The notes under the pieces: generated by a model
Seen by the model: only the letters and a program-made list of their open reading frames with translations
Told to the model about the DNA's origin: nothing
The model's database searches: none
NCBI GenBank assembly: GCA_963677935.2
Contig: CAXXEH010000003.1
Coordinates: forward strand, 1,860,001-1,924,000
Direction: 5' to 3'
Source: JAAFHB01 sp963677935
GTDB lineage: Bacteria > Bacteroidota > Bacteroidia > Bacteroidales > Prolixibacteraceae
DNA length: 64,000 bases
Shown: positions 23,614-32,090 of the stretch, one piece after another
Numbering within the stretch: the first letter of the stretch is position 1
How the letters are laid out: each line of letters begins with the position of its first letter
Translations under genes and position numbers: made by a program

Positions 23614-25632
23614 TCATTTTGAATATTTTTTAGCAGAAGATGCAGGATAATAACTAAACTTATTCGTGTTTTCGGTAGTTAGCCCTTTGCTGTCGTACGC
23701 AAGTATCGTGGCCGTATGATCGCCATAAGACAGTACCCCCAAATTAAACTCGAACTGGCCATTTTCAGAAAGTCCTGCAAAACGGGCATCGATATATAGT
23801 TCAATTTTAGCGATCCCGTCAGGATCAGTTGCTGCTCCCTTGACGGTCAGCGGTTGATTGGAGCTTATTTTAGCATCATATCCGGGGAACGAAATAGTGA
23901 CGGCGGGTGGATTATTTACCTCAGTCGGAACCTTGAAATCGATGGGAGTGTTATCGCCCAATAGTGCATCAATGCCGGCGAACAAGGCTGTCATTGGCGA
24001 ATTCCAGTTGATGGCGACCTCGTTGGCTGAAAAAGCTTTGGTACTGTCGATATAACACTTGGCAGGTTGCACGAACGAATAAAACCGTTCGTCTTCCTGT
24101 TTTGGGTTAGGGCCTCCGGCAAGAAATCCAGGAACAGGCTGAATAATATCGTCGGAAGCTGATGGACGGTGATGTATATTCACAGGCGTTTTATAACCGA
24201 AGGAGGTTACAAACGAGTATCCCGTAGCATTTTTGCCCAACAAATAATCAGCACATTCAGCCGCACCATTGATATATTTGGAATCTTTCGTAAGCATGAA
24301 GGCATATAGCAAGCCAATTCCCCTGTTGGCAATTTCGGCATTCGCCCCCCAGTTGAAGGTATATTTGGGTATTCGTCCCGGGCATTCTTCAATCTGCCTT
24401 AACCATTTATCCGAAGTAGCGATAATGGATTCTTTGATGTCGGCAAGGATTGTTTCCGGCAACCCGTTTGCCAGTATTGCCAGCGATAACGAGGCTAACG
24501 GCTGAACGCGGTCATAACCGGGGGCACTTTGATATTTTAGAGAACTGCTTTTTTCAACCAGGTAATTTTTATATTCATCCTTCCGGGTGGTGATGTATAG
24601 TTCAGCAGCCGCCCAGATAAATTCATCAGAAACATTGTTGTCGCTATATTCGCCGGTGTTTACATCGGATGGATTTTTAATAAACCAGTTAGCCGGATTC
24701 GCTTTTGCCCATGCCCACGCTTTTTCGGCCCGGGTTATGCAGTCGGCAGCATAGGCGGCATCATATTCCTGGTAAATACGCCCGGCCATAGCCATCATGC
24801 CAGCAAAATCAAGCGCCGAAGCGGTGGCTTTTCCAATGATATACCGGTCGGCTTTATCGGCTTCAGGTAAAATAAACTTGGAGAAATGCAATGTTGTCAG
24901 TTTGTAAAAAACGCCGCCATCGTTGTCCTGCATGGTTTTAAGCCAGTCAAGTTCAAATTTTACCTCATCGAGCAAATCATTTTTCCCGTTGGCCGATTCA
25001 GGGATATGAATGGAGCCATCCGGGAAAAAGCCTTTAAAGTTTTCGTGAAATGAAAGCAATGTGGCAACCGATATTCCGGCATTGGTAACATATTTGCCAT
25101 AGTCGCCGGCATCGTACCAGCCGCCGGGTGAAGAGATCTTACCGCTTATACCGGTTGAAGGATGTAACAGGCACAAAGTATCGGGATGCCCTTTAGCCCT
25201 GGCCCATAATCCGGCATAAGGGGCGGTTAATTCGTACGAACAACGTTGATAGTAAAAAGATTTTAAGGAAGCATAAGCTGCTTTTCGTAGAATTGAATTG
25301 GAAATTTCGAATGGGTACGACTCTCCGAATCCGGGAATCCTGACTTTATAAGTTCCAACCCGTGTGAGTTTCGAAAAATCACATTTTTTAATGCTGTCGC
25401 CCGAATCTTCCCAGAACATTTCGGAAGACATCTTTCCGGAGAATGCAACGGAGTTATCCTTTACATTGACTATTTCAAAGGTTTTTGCCTTAGCATAAAC
25501 AACCAGGGCAAATTTATTGGCCGCAGGATAATATCCCAGTTGGTTGATCCGTATTGCCCCCGTTTGAGGGAAGGCCAAAAATGAACAACAAAATAGCAGA
25601 AACAACAGAAAATATATTTTAAAACATTTCAT
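23614..25632 (-). CDS. GH9 glycosidase with N-terminal Ig-like and C-terminal Ig-like domains
   Basis: A secreted 672-residue protein. Residues about 25-110 form the CelD-type N-terminal Ig domain (IRINQLGYYPAANKFALV, VGTYKVRIPGFGESYPFEI). The GH9 (alpha/alpha)6 barrel follows, with the catalytic Asp pair in GGWYDAGDYGKYV, the conserved His/Arg in NIHHRPSASD and the catalytic Glu in SANEVAINWNSPM. The last 100 residues form a bacterial Ig-like domain (AVTISFPGYDAKI, DPDGIAKIELYIDARFAG). GH9 members are mostly endo-beta-1,4-glucanases, some exo-glucosidases or xyloglucanases; the large loop after GLWARAKGHPDT suggests a non-processive enzyme. It would be the first gene of a GH9-GH51-GH78 operon. 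Confidence 0.92.
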   Translation of the reverse strand: MKCFKIYFLLFLLFCCSFLAFPQTGAIRINQLGYYPAANKFALVVYAKAKTFEIVNVKDNSVAFSGKMSSEMFWEDSGDSIKKCDFSKLTRVGTYKVRIPGFGESYPFEISNSILRKAAYASLKSFYYQRCSYELTAPYAGLWARAKGHPDTLCLLHPSTGISGKISSPGGWYDAGDYGKYVTNAGISVATLLSFHENFKGFFPDGSIHIPESANGKNDLLDEVKFELDWLKTMQDNDGGVFYKLTTLHFSKFILPEADKADRYIIGKATASALDFAGMMAMAGRIYQEYDAAYAADCITRAEKAWAWAKANPANWFIKNPSDVNTGEYSDNNVSDEFIWAAAELYITTRKDEYKNYLVEKSSSLKYQSAPGYDRVQPLASLSLAILANGLPETILADIKESIIATSDKWLRQIEECPGRIPKYTFNWGANAEIANRGIGLLYAFMLTKDSKYINGAAECADYLLGKNATGYSFVTSFGYKTPVNIHHRPSASDDIIQPVPGFLAGGPNPKQEDERFYSFVQPAKCYIDSTKAFSANEVAINWNSPMTALFAGIDALLGDNTPIDFKVPTEVNNPPAVTISFPGYDAKISSNQPLTVKGAATDPDGIAKIELYIDARFAGLSENGQFEFNLGVLSYGDHTATILAYDSKGLTTENTNKFSYYPASSAKKYSK

Positions 25633-25713
25633 TTGCCTGATTTTTAACTGATTTATTTTGTTTTAAATCCAGTAATTTCAACAAGTCTCGTTCCTTTTAG
25701 GGTTCATTCGCCA

Positions 25714-25721
25714 CAAATATA
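25714..25721 (-). promoter_or_regulatory. Candidate -7 box upstream of GH9
   Basis: The minus-strand sequence TATATTTG matches TAnnTTTG and lies about 82 bases before the GH9 start codon. No matching -33 TTTG is seen at 19-21 bases. It sits just left of the transposase remnant, so the insertion may have separated GH9 from the upstream genes. Confidence 0.35.
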
Positions 25722-25751
25722 TTAACCATTTTGTGTCTGATATAATCATAA

Positions 25752-26027
25752 TCTAATCTGGTCAAGATCGTTGCTGCTGGTGGTTATCGTGGAGAACTCA
25801 TAGAGAAGACCAGGACCACATTCGGCTGGATACTTGAAATCGTTTTAAGATCAGACCGTTCAAGTCAATTTGTCGTAATACCCCAAAGATGGGTAGTCGA
25901 AAGAACGTTTGCTTGGTTTGAAAGCTATCGAAGGCTTAGTAAAGACTTTGAATATCGTACAGACACAAGCGAGGCGATGATCAAATTTGCGATGATCAAA
26001 TTAATGCTTAACAGAATTCAAAAATAA
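25752..26027 (+). pseudogene. 3' remnant of an IS5-family transposase gene
   Basis: An open frame without a start codon encodes the C-terminus of a DDE transposase: VKIVAAGGYRGELIEKTRT, then IPQRWVVERTFAWFESYRRL, SKDFEYRTDTSEAMIKFAM and IKLMLNRIQK, followed by TAA. The catalytic Glu lies in WVVERTFAW, as in the IS427/IS1031 branch of IS5. A stop codon (25749-25751) precedes it and the 5' two thirds with the two catalytic Asp are absent. The bases just after the stop (to about 26048, TTTAAACAGTTTCTTA) probably hold the right terminal inverted repeat; no matching left repeat was found. It is the only plus-strand coding trace inside the 58-kb minus-strand array. Confidence 0.85.
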
Positions 26028-26048
26028 AATTTAAACAGTTTCTTAGAT

Positions 26049-26798
26049 TCAAACTATTTTCAAAGAGGATTGATTGTGCCTAATGAACGCCTCAGCATAT
26101 TTACAGTATGCCTGCAAGCCCCTGAATTTTTCCATCTGTTCATGGAACTCGCTGTAAACATGCTCCATATCCTGACTAATATGGCAATTGCAGGCAGCAT
26201 GTTTCTTTTCGATAACCGATGTGATATCAATAAAATTTGTAGGAGGAAAATTCTGCGTTTGTCCACCCGATTCAACTTCAAAATAATACAGCTCGAATTG
26301 CTTTTTCAAATTTAACCATGCATCGTAAACCAGTATCGAACAGATACGGTGATCACGATGTTGATCGATTGGCCAATGCGTAAAAACGAGATCCGGCTTT
26401 TCAGCCTTTATAAAATCGTACACTTCGGTATAGCGGCTGGCTGTAATTTCACAGTGGCCATCGATTTGTTTGAGAAAAACAGCTTTTGCATTCATGATTT
26501 TACAGGCTTCCAACGCTTCATTGGTACGAATTTGAGCGGCTTCATCATACGATTTTCCTCTAATCCCAGCTTCTCCGCGAGTTAGATAAGCTGAAACAAC
26601 TTCATGCCCTTCACCTGAAAGTAACGACATGGTTCCTCCGCAACCTGTTTCCGGGTCATCAGGGTGTGCCCCAACAACGACAATCTTTAGTTTTTTTCCG
26701 GAAGCCTGGATTTCTTTTGCTTCCATCGGAAATGCTGTCAGCCCTAATGCTGCAGTACCCGACACCTTTAGTAAATTCCGTCTTGATATGTTTTTCAT
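26049..26798 (-). CDS. PIG-L family N-deacetylase with Tat leader
   Basis: A 249-residue zinc-dependent deacetylase from the ATG at 26798, which opens with a Tat-like leader (MKNISRRNLLKVSGTAALGL). The PIG-L/LmbE signature AHPDDPETGCGG gives the His, catalytic Asp and second Asp; the third zinc ligand is in the HRDH of DQHRDHR. The family removes N-acetyl groups from sugars such as GlcNAc, acting here probably in the periplasm. The frame is open to 26873 but the extra part overlaps amidohydrolase debris in another frame. Its stop codon lies about 20 bases from the transposase remnant. Confidence 0.9.
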   Translation of the reverse strand: MKNISRRNLLKVSGTAALGLTAFPMEAKEIQASGKKLKIVVVGAHPDDPETGCGGTMSLLSGEGHEVVSAYLTRGEAGIRGKSYDEAAQIRTNEALEACKIMNAKAVFLKQIDGHCEITASRYTEVYDFIKAEKPDLVFTHWPIDQHRDHRICSILVYDAWLNLKKQFELYYFEVESGGQTQNFPPTNFIDITSVIEKKHAACNCHISQDMEHVYSEFHEQMEKFRGLQAYCKYAEAFIRHNQSSLKIV

Positions 26799-26833
26799 TT
26801 CGCTATGATTTTTTTGTTTATCTCTGAACTTAG

Positions 26834-26890
26834 TATTGAATCGGTCGCAAGGGAAATCCAATGGCTGAGCCATCGCGCCCGAAGCCCCCT
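26834..26890 (-). pseudogene. Small fragment of an amidohydrolase gene
   Basis: Nineteen codons read RGLRARWLSHWISLATDSI, matching KGIRARWFEHWAYLATDSI of the intact amidohydrolase at 6529-7620; the DNA also matches well (GCGACCGATTC is shared). Reading is interrupted on both sides. The flanking bases 26891-27021 contain nothing else I recognise. Confidence 0.6.
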
Positions 26891-27021
26891 ACAAACAGCC
26901 ACATAGTAGGTAGCTGGTTTAGTGACAGCCATAGAAGAGCAATAGTGATCATTACTGCCCTTACGCCCTCAAAGATACCGAAATAAAGATTTGCCTTTTA
27001 CCTGTTTAATTCTTTCAACTT

Positions 27022-29940
27022 TTATTCTTTTTCAATTATTTTCACATCAAGGTATTCCTGGTCTTTATCCGGGTATATCCCGTCGAGAATCATGGTGCTT
27101 TCGGAAACAGAATCGAGCAACTCCTTCATTGCTTTTTGATTGGAATAACGATAAACCGGGCAATTTACATTCCATACCTTCCCGTAATTATTAACTTCAG
27201 GTGCACTAATAAAACAAATCCTGAATTTTTTATCTTTCAGCGATTTTACAACTTTTGCAAAATCCTCGCGGTGGTACAAAATCATTCCCGTTGAAGGAGC
27301 AAAATAAAGGTTCGGTTCGTTTACTGCATTCACCAATCCGGTAAGCTTATCAATCAATTTGATTGCACCCCCCTGCGCACTTTTTAAATGGACACCAATC
27401 TGGTATTGTGCAGCTTCCCTGCAAATTTCGCGAATCGATGATTTCAGCATATCATTAAACTGCTCCTCTGAAAGATTATTTTCCACCATTCTGTGAATGG
27501 GCAATATCATATCTTTCGCTCCCATCAAGTTCATCCTTCTTATTACCGAAAAAATGGTTTCCCTGTTTTTGGCGTACTCAGGATGGTTATTCAGCAACCG
27601 CAAATCAGGAAAAAGATTGACACCGGATGAAAAATCAACAATCAACTTTAGCCCCTGCCGTTTAATCCATCCTGATTCTTCCCTGAGAACAGATTCTTCT
27701 TTTTGCGCCAGGTACTTCCAATCGATAACTACCCGGTCGAAATGCTGAAAAAAGGTAGGCCGCAAAAGAATTTCTTCCTTCACCGATACAACATTTCGAA
27801 GTGTAAGCCCTCGGTTTTCATGGTTTTGAACCGGTTGGACTTCGGGCTTTTCTTCAATTTTATTTGTTTCCAGCTTGACTGAGAAAACCCTGACATCACC
27901 TCCAGCGATTGTTCCTTTTGTATTTTTTCCGAGATTACCGGTTACTACTTCAGGGGCAAATCCAACAGCTCTTCTTTCGCTGCAATCCAATGGCAATTCA
28001 GTAATGGATAAAATTGTACCTGAATTTGAGCCTAGTGCAAATGGTTTTTCTTTCCATGAGTTATTTCCAACAGCTACTGTATATTCATTTTTGTTTTTGC
28101 TACAGGTAATCAAACTTAATCCTTCGCCGGCATTAAAAATTTCGGTTGTTTGAAAGATTTGATCCATCACCATATTCACATGTTTTAACAGCGGGTATGG
28201 AGTTACTAAGCTTTTATCAATCTCTGATTCAGGAAATGGCCCGGGCACGGAACCAGTTCCAAACGGAGTAGCAATTACTACCATTTTTCCCAAGCCAGCG
28301 GCATATTCCAAAGCCAGTGATCCCTCGCGACATGTTGCCAAAATCGTTGCCTGATTGGACGAAACAATTTCTTTTGCAGTGAACCCGGATTCCTCTTTGA
28401 TAGTTTTCGCCCCCATCTCAACAGAAGCACCTCCCTCTACAATGAATTCTTTTTGGCCGGTTTTCACTCCCAATAACCCATCGGGTAAATTCTCAAGGTT
28501 ACCTGCAGTAATTACCAGTTTCCCCCCTGAACGAACATATTCTTCCAGTTTGTCTTTTATTTCATGTCCCCCGTTTATTTTTCCGCCAATTACAAGTACC
28601 GGGTATTGTTTCAATATCCATAGCGGGGCATCGCTTAAAATACAATCAGCAATATCGCCATAAGGCGTATGCGAAATAAAACCGCTTTCATCATGGAAAT
28701 AAGAAGCATCCCGGTATCCCGGGTAAAGCATATTAAAGACACCATCGGTCAGGTAATCCCCTTCGCCATATGGAAGGTTTCCCCAAACACGAAAAACATT
28801 ATTGGTATATAAATGACGGGGGAAAGACCAGCCTGAGAAAAAATCGCACATCACTGCCACCGGAGTATACATGGTTCCGGGTGTACCGTATTTTTGCACC
28901 CACTGGTTTGCCGATTGTTGTATTTTACCAATTGGGCTGAGTTTACCTTCACTGTTAAAAAATCCAGCTTCAAACCCAACGAAAACACAATTATACATGA
29001 TATGGCTTACCATTAAACGTTTCAATAAACTTAGGCTGGTACCTTTGGTTTCACCCCAGGTCTTATCCTTACTGGTATTTTTCTGGTAACTTTTAGATCC
29101 CCAACGGTTCCAGATTGAGGCACTTCCAAACCATGGAACTCCATATTGTTTTCCGGCACCCCTGATAAATGAATAATAGACTTGTGAATTAGGTAAAGCC
29201 TCTGCTGTTTCGGTTCCGACTAAAGTATATATTCCTTCTTTCAGAAAATAATGTCCGAAGTTGAGTGAAACAAGTGTCGCCAGTTTATTTCCAAGCCGGT
29301 CGCCAAGGCCTTGGAAATGGTTTTGAAAATTCAAGTATTGTCGCTCCCGGCTGCTTCCAATCAGGCTCATCTGATCGGCAAATCCACCGATATAACGGCC
29401 ATCCTGTTCTCCATTGTCCATGCCTAACCAGTGGGAACCTAATTCTTTTTCAAGAAAACTGAAAGTGGAGGGAGGAACCATAAATTGCTGACAATAAGAG
29501 TCAGTATTAACACTTCCCAACTCATTCTTTTGCCCGGCTGTTCCCGGTCCCGAACCAGGAACATATCCCCAGAGATCAAATAAAAAGAACCCCCTGTTTT
29601 TTATTTCCCCAACAATATCCTTGAAATCATCCCGGTAAAGTAATGAATAATCCGGCCAGAGGATATTTCCCAGATTGTACTTCAATGTATACGTGTCAAG
29701 TGTACTTTTATAATCCTTGTCAAATGTGCGAAGGGAAGAAAACTGTGTCTGGTTACCAAACAAAGCATTATCAGGAGGCTGAACCGCCCTTCTTAAATCA
29801 TCGGGGTGTTGGCGGGGATTCATCGGGTGATTATACAAGCTGATTCTGTTTCCGGGTAAAGTTTGAGAAAACCCAACTCCAACCAAAAAGGAAAAACATA
29901 AAACGCCAAAGGCAACTCTGAAAAAATTAGATTTGTTCAT
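27022..29940 (-). CDS. Large secreted protein of unknown family, glycosidase-like
   Basis: A 972-residue protein with signal peptide MNKSNFFRVAFGVLCFSFLV. The N-terminal 380 residues look like a TIM barrel of a glycosidase-like enzyme (NILWPDYSLLYRDDFKDIV, FFLFDLWGYVPG, SHWLGMDNGEQDGRYIGGF, HIMYNCVFVGFEAGFF). A central Rossmann-like part resembles the GATase-like domain of GH42-type enzymes (YPVLVIGGKINGGHEIK, KLEEYVRSGGKLVITAGN). The C-terminal 250 residues look like a xylose-isomerase-type barrel (FDRVVIDWKYLAQKEES, MGAKDMILPIHRM, CREAAQYQIGVHLKSA, LYFAPSTGMI). I cannot assign a CAZy family. A fragment of a paralogue is fused into the debris at 14969-15303, so this family once had a second member here. 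Confidence 0.6.
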   Translation of the reverse strand: MNKSNFFRVAFGVLCFSFLVGVGFSQTLPGNRISLYNHPMNPRQHPDDLRRAVQPPDNALFGNQTQFSSLRTFDKDYKSTLDTYTLKYNLGNILWPDYSLLYRDDFKDIVGEIKNRGFFLFDLWGYVPGSGPGTAGQKNELGSVNTDSYCQQFMVPPSTFSFLEKELGSHWLGMDNGEQDGRYIGGFADQMSLIGSSRERQYLNFQNHFQGLGDRLGNKLATLVSLNFGHYFLKEGIYTLVGTETAEALPNSQVYYSFIRGAGKQYGVPWFGSASIWNRWGSKSYQKNTSKDKTWGETKGTSLSLLKRLMVSHIMYNCVFVGFEAGFFNSEGKLSPIGKIQQSANQWVQKYGTPGTMYTPVAVMCDFFSGWSFPRHLYTNNVFRVWGNLPYGEGDYLTDGVFNMLYPGYRDASYFHDESGFISHTPYGDIADCILSDAPLWILKQYPVLVIGGKINGGHEIKDKLEEYVRSGGKLVITAGNLENLPDGLLGVKTGQKEFIVEGGASVEMGAKTIKEESGFTAKEIVSSNQATILATCREGSLALEYAAGLGKMVVIATPFGTGSVPGPFPESEIDKSLVTPYPLLKHVNMVMDQIFQTTEIFNAGEGLSLITCSKNKNEYTVAVGNNSWKEKPFALGSNSGTILSITELPLDCSERRAVGFAPEVVTGNLGKNTKGTIAGGDVRVFSVKLETNKIEEKPEVQPVQNHENRGLTLRNVVSVKEEILLRPTFFQHFDRVVIDWKYLAQKEESVLREESGWIKRQGLKLIVDFSSGVNLFPDLRLLNNHPEYAKNRETIFSVIRRMNLMGAKDMILPIHRMVENNLSEEQFNDMLKSSIREICREAAQYQIGVHLKSAQGGAIKLIDKLTGLVNAVNEPNLYFAPSTGMILYHREDFAKVVKSLKDKKFRICFISAPEVNNYGKVWNVNCPVYRYSNQKAMKELLDSVSESTMILDGIYPDKDQEYLDVKIIEKE

Positions 29941-29967
29941 TTTTCAAAAAATTGAGAAACTGCTTAA

Positions 29968-31911
29968 TCACTTATCATTTTGATTTTGAAATTCAAGAAT
30001 ATCTTTATACCCATTCTCAATTCCTGCTTTTTGCATGATGAAAATTGCTTCTGTTGGCCAATTGTTGTTTGTTACACAGACATTACCGGTTTCCATGGCA
30101 TTACTTCCCTTAACCGCTCCGTTATCGTACCACTTTTTTTCTCCTTGCCAATAGTTATTATTGTACCTGAGATTGGGCTTTTCGATGTGGGATCCGTTCT
30201 GAAAAGCGCATGCGCAATTATTGACTACGTTTGAATCGAGCAGCACGTTTGTGGCTCCCGGACCGTCGCAGTATAGGCCAGCCATCGGACTACGCGGTGC
30301 CCATCCGTTGGGGCTAAATACATTGTAATTATAATTGTGGTGTATACGAGTACCTTTACCTGAAACCGTCCCAAGATTGTATATGGCTCCTCCGTCAGGA
30401 TTGACCTGGCAGACGTCATGAATTTTGTTGTAACTTATTTCGCAATCGCGGTGTGGCGTTGTTTCCTTTAACCACGACCAGCCTACACTAATCCCAGTGT
30501 AGGGAAGATATCGAATCTCGTTGTGTTCAATCAGCAAATGGTCGGGAAGAGAAGCGTAAATTCCAACGGCATCGTTGAAATCACGACCACAGAGTTCAAC
30601 AAGATTGTTTTTAATTGCGTCGTACGAACTACCAGCGTGGAGCGTTTTCATGGCATTTTCTGAAACCATCCAGGTATTTACCGAATCCTTCAGGGTAGCC
30701 TGATTTTCATGGTAAAATGTTGGATCTATGACAATACCATTTGCAGAAATATCCGTTACCACATTCCCGATAATGGAGTTGTGATCCGACATGCTCGAAA
30801 ATACTATACCAAATCCACCAGCATGTTTGAAACAGTTTCGTTCAAAAACGACGTGGTTTGCATTGGAAATCTTAACCATACCGGGGATTTGCATGTCGAA
30901 TGCTGCCTGAGCGCAAGTATACCCTCGTTTGTCAGGACCAAGCCAGGTACTGTGCTCAAATGAAATTCCACGAAACCGGATATGATGTGCCGTTTCAGAA
31001 GAAGTTCCGTCAATGCTCAATATCGTTTCAAGGACCGGAGCTATAACTTGTGCCGTTTTCATATTTTCATCGGCTTCAGGTTTATAAAACAGATCTCCAT
31101 TATCCTGATTCAGAAACCACTCCCCTTCAACATCCAGAAATTCAAAAGCATTTTCAAGGATAAATGGCGCATGATCGTCGATTGAGATAGGAGCAATGGC
31201 AGATTCAGGCACACAAAACGACAGAAAAGCACTGTCGCCATGGATGGAAAATGAATTGATGCGGTAGCGGAAGTGTTGCCAGTACATGTTCACACAAAAT
31301 TCAACCTGACTGGTTTTTGACAAACCGGTAATCATGGAAGTTGCTATCGCCGGATGAAAATTATTCCAGGAGAAAATCCGGGCATAAGGACCTTTGTCTA
31401 TTTCGCATGACCTATTGGGTGTTCTGGCCCTGACGGCCCGTTTGCCGTTCACGTAAAGCTGCCGGAACGTTAAACTGCCTACATTGGTTTTGTAAATATT
31501 TTTCTCTCTGTCGAACAAAGTCCAACCTGCAATTGATTTTCCCCCGCTAAAAACCGGCTTTTCGCCCTTATAAGACTGCCAGATTACTGAATAACCGTTG
31601 TTTCCACTGTCTTTGGGGCCTAAGTTGAAAGTTGTGCCCGGTGAATAGGTCCCGCCAAGCAGGTTGACCACAATATCCCCTTTCATTGAGGCAACCATAC
31701 TTTGTACTTTATCGCGCGCACTGGTCAAGGACCCGGGGTATTTTTTAGTAAAGGAATTACCGCTACCATTGGGAGAGGTATATAAGCTTATTGAGACTTT
31801 GGCCTTGTTATCAATCTGTCCGCCTTTACAGGGCTGAGCATTTATAGTTGTAATGACAGTACTTATAAGAGTCCCTGCAATCAATACGATGCTTCTAATA
31901 TTTCTATTCAT
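29968..31911 (-). CDS. Right-handed parallel beta-helix protein, GH141-like
   Basis: A secreted 647-residue protein with signal peptide ending at about residue 25 (INAQP). The order of elements matches GH141-like helical proteins: a Ser/Thr-rich opening (SISLYTSPNGSGNSF), GDIVVNLLGGTYSP, FSGGKSIAGWTL, RQLYVNGKRAVRARTPN, then beta-helix coils (HIRFRGISFEHS, HVVFERNCFKHAGGFGIVF, HNSIIGNVVTDISANGIVI, HLLIEHNEIRYLPYTGISVG, RIHHNYNYNVFSPNG, NVLLDSNVVNN). GH141 includes an alpha-L-fucosidase acting on rhamnogalacturonan II and a xylanase; the specificity here is not determinable. It lies 27 bases upstream of the 972-residue protein. Confidence 0.75.
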   Translation of the reverse strand: MNRNIRSIVLIAGTLISTVITTINAQPCKGGQIDNKAKVSISLYTSPNGSGNSFTKKYPGSLTSARDKVQSMVASMKGDIVVNLLGGTYSPGTTFNLGPKDSGNNGYSVIWQSYKGEKPVFSGGKSIAGWTLFDREKNIYKTNVGSLTFRQLYVNGKRAVRARTPNRSCEIDKGPYARIFSWNNFHPAIATSMITGLSKTSQVEFCVNMYWQHFRYRINSFSIHGDSAFLSFCVPESAIAPISIDDHAPFILENAFEFLDVEGEWFLNQDNGDLFYKPEADENMKTAQVIAPVLETILSIDGTSSETAHHIRFRGISFEHSTWLGPDKRGYTCAQAAFDMQIPGMVKISNANHVVFERNCFKHAGGFGIVFSSMSDHNSIIGNVVTDISANGIVIDPTFYHENQATLKDSVNTWMVSENAMKTLHAGSSYDAIKNNLVELCGRDFNDAVGIYASLPDHLLIEHNEIRYLPYTGISVGWSWLKETTPHRDCEISYNKIHDVCQVNPDGGAIYNLGTVSGKGTRIHHNYNYNVFSPNGWAPRSPMAGLYCDGPGATNVLLDSNVVNNCACAFQNGSHIEKPNLRYNNNYWQGEKKWYDNGAVKGSNAMETGNVCVTNNNWPTEAIFIMQKAGIENGYKDILEFQNQNDK

Positions 31912-32090
31912 ACTATAATAATTCGATTTTAATGGCAGTATGGAACTCCATGTTGCAGAAAATTATTATCATTCCCTTGGGTGTTGTCTGGCAACATGTT
32001 CGTTTCATTTACCTATAATTAAAAGTGGCAATTAAGTGCCTGTAAAACTGACTGATACTTAAACATTAAATATATTATTGCATTAACATA

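Noticed and set aside
26049..26873. PIG-L start at 26873
   Set aside because: The first 25 codons overlap, in another frame, the amidohydrolase fragment and precede the Tat leader; 26798 is preferred.
26891..27021. tRNA or structured RNA in a GC-richer patch
   Set aside because: No cloverleaf, no T-loop consensus and only weak short stems; the adjoining part is explained as amidohydrolase debris.
31949..31998. 8-bp inverted repeat CATGTTGC / GCAACATG upstream of the GH141-like gene
   Set aside because: The loop is 34 bases and no U-run follows on either strand, so a terminator or regulator claim is not supported.
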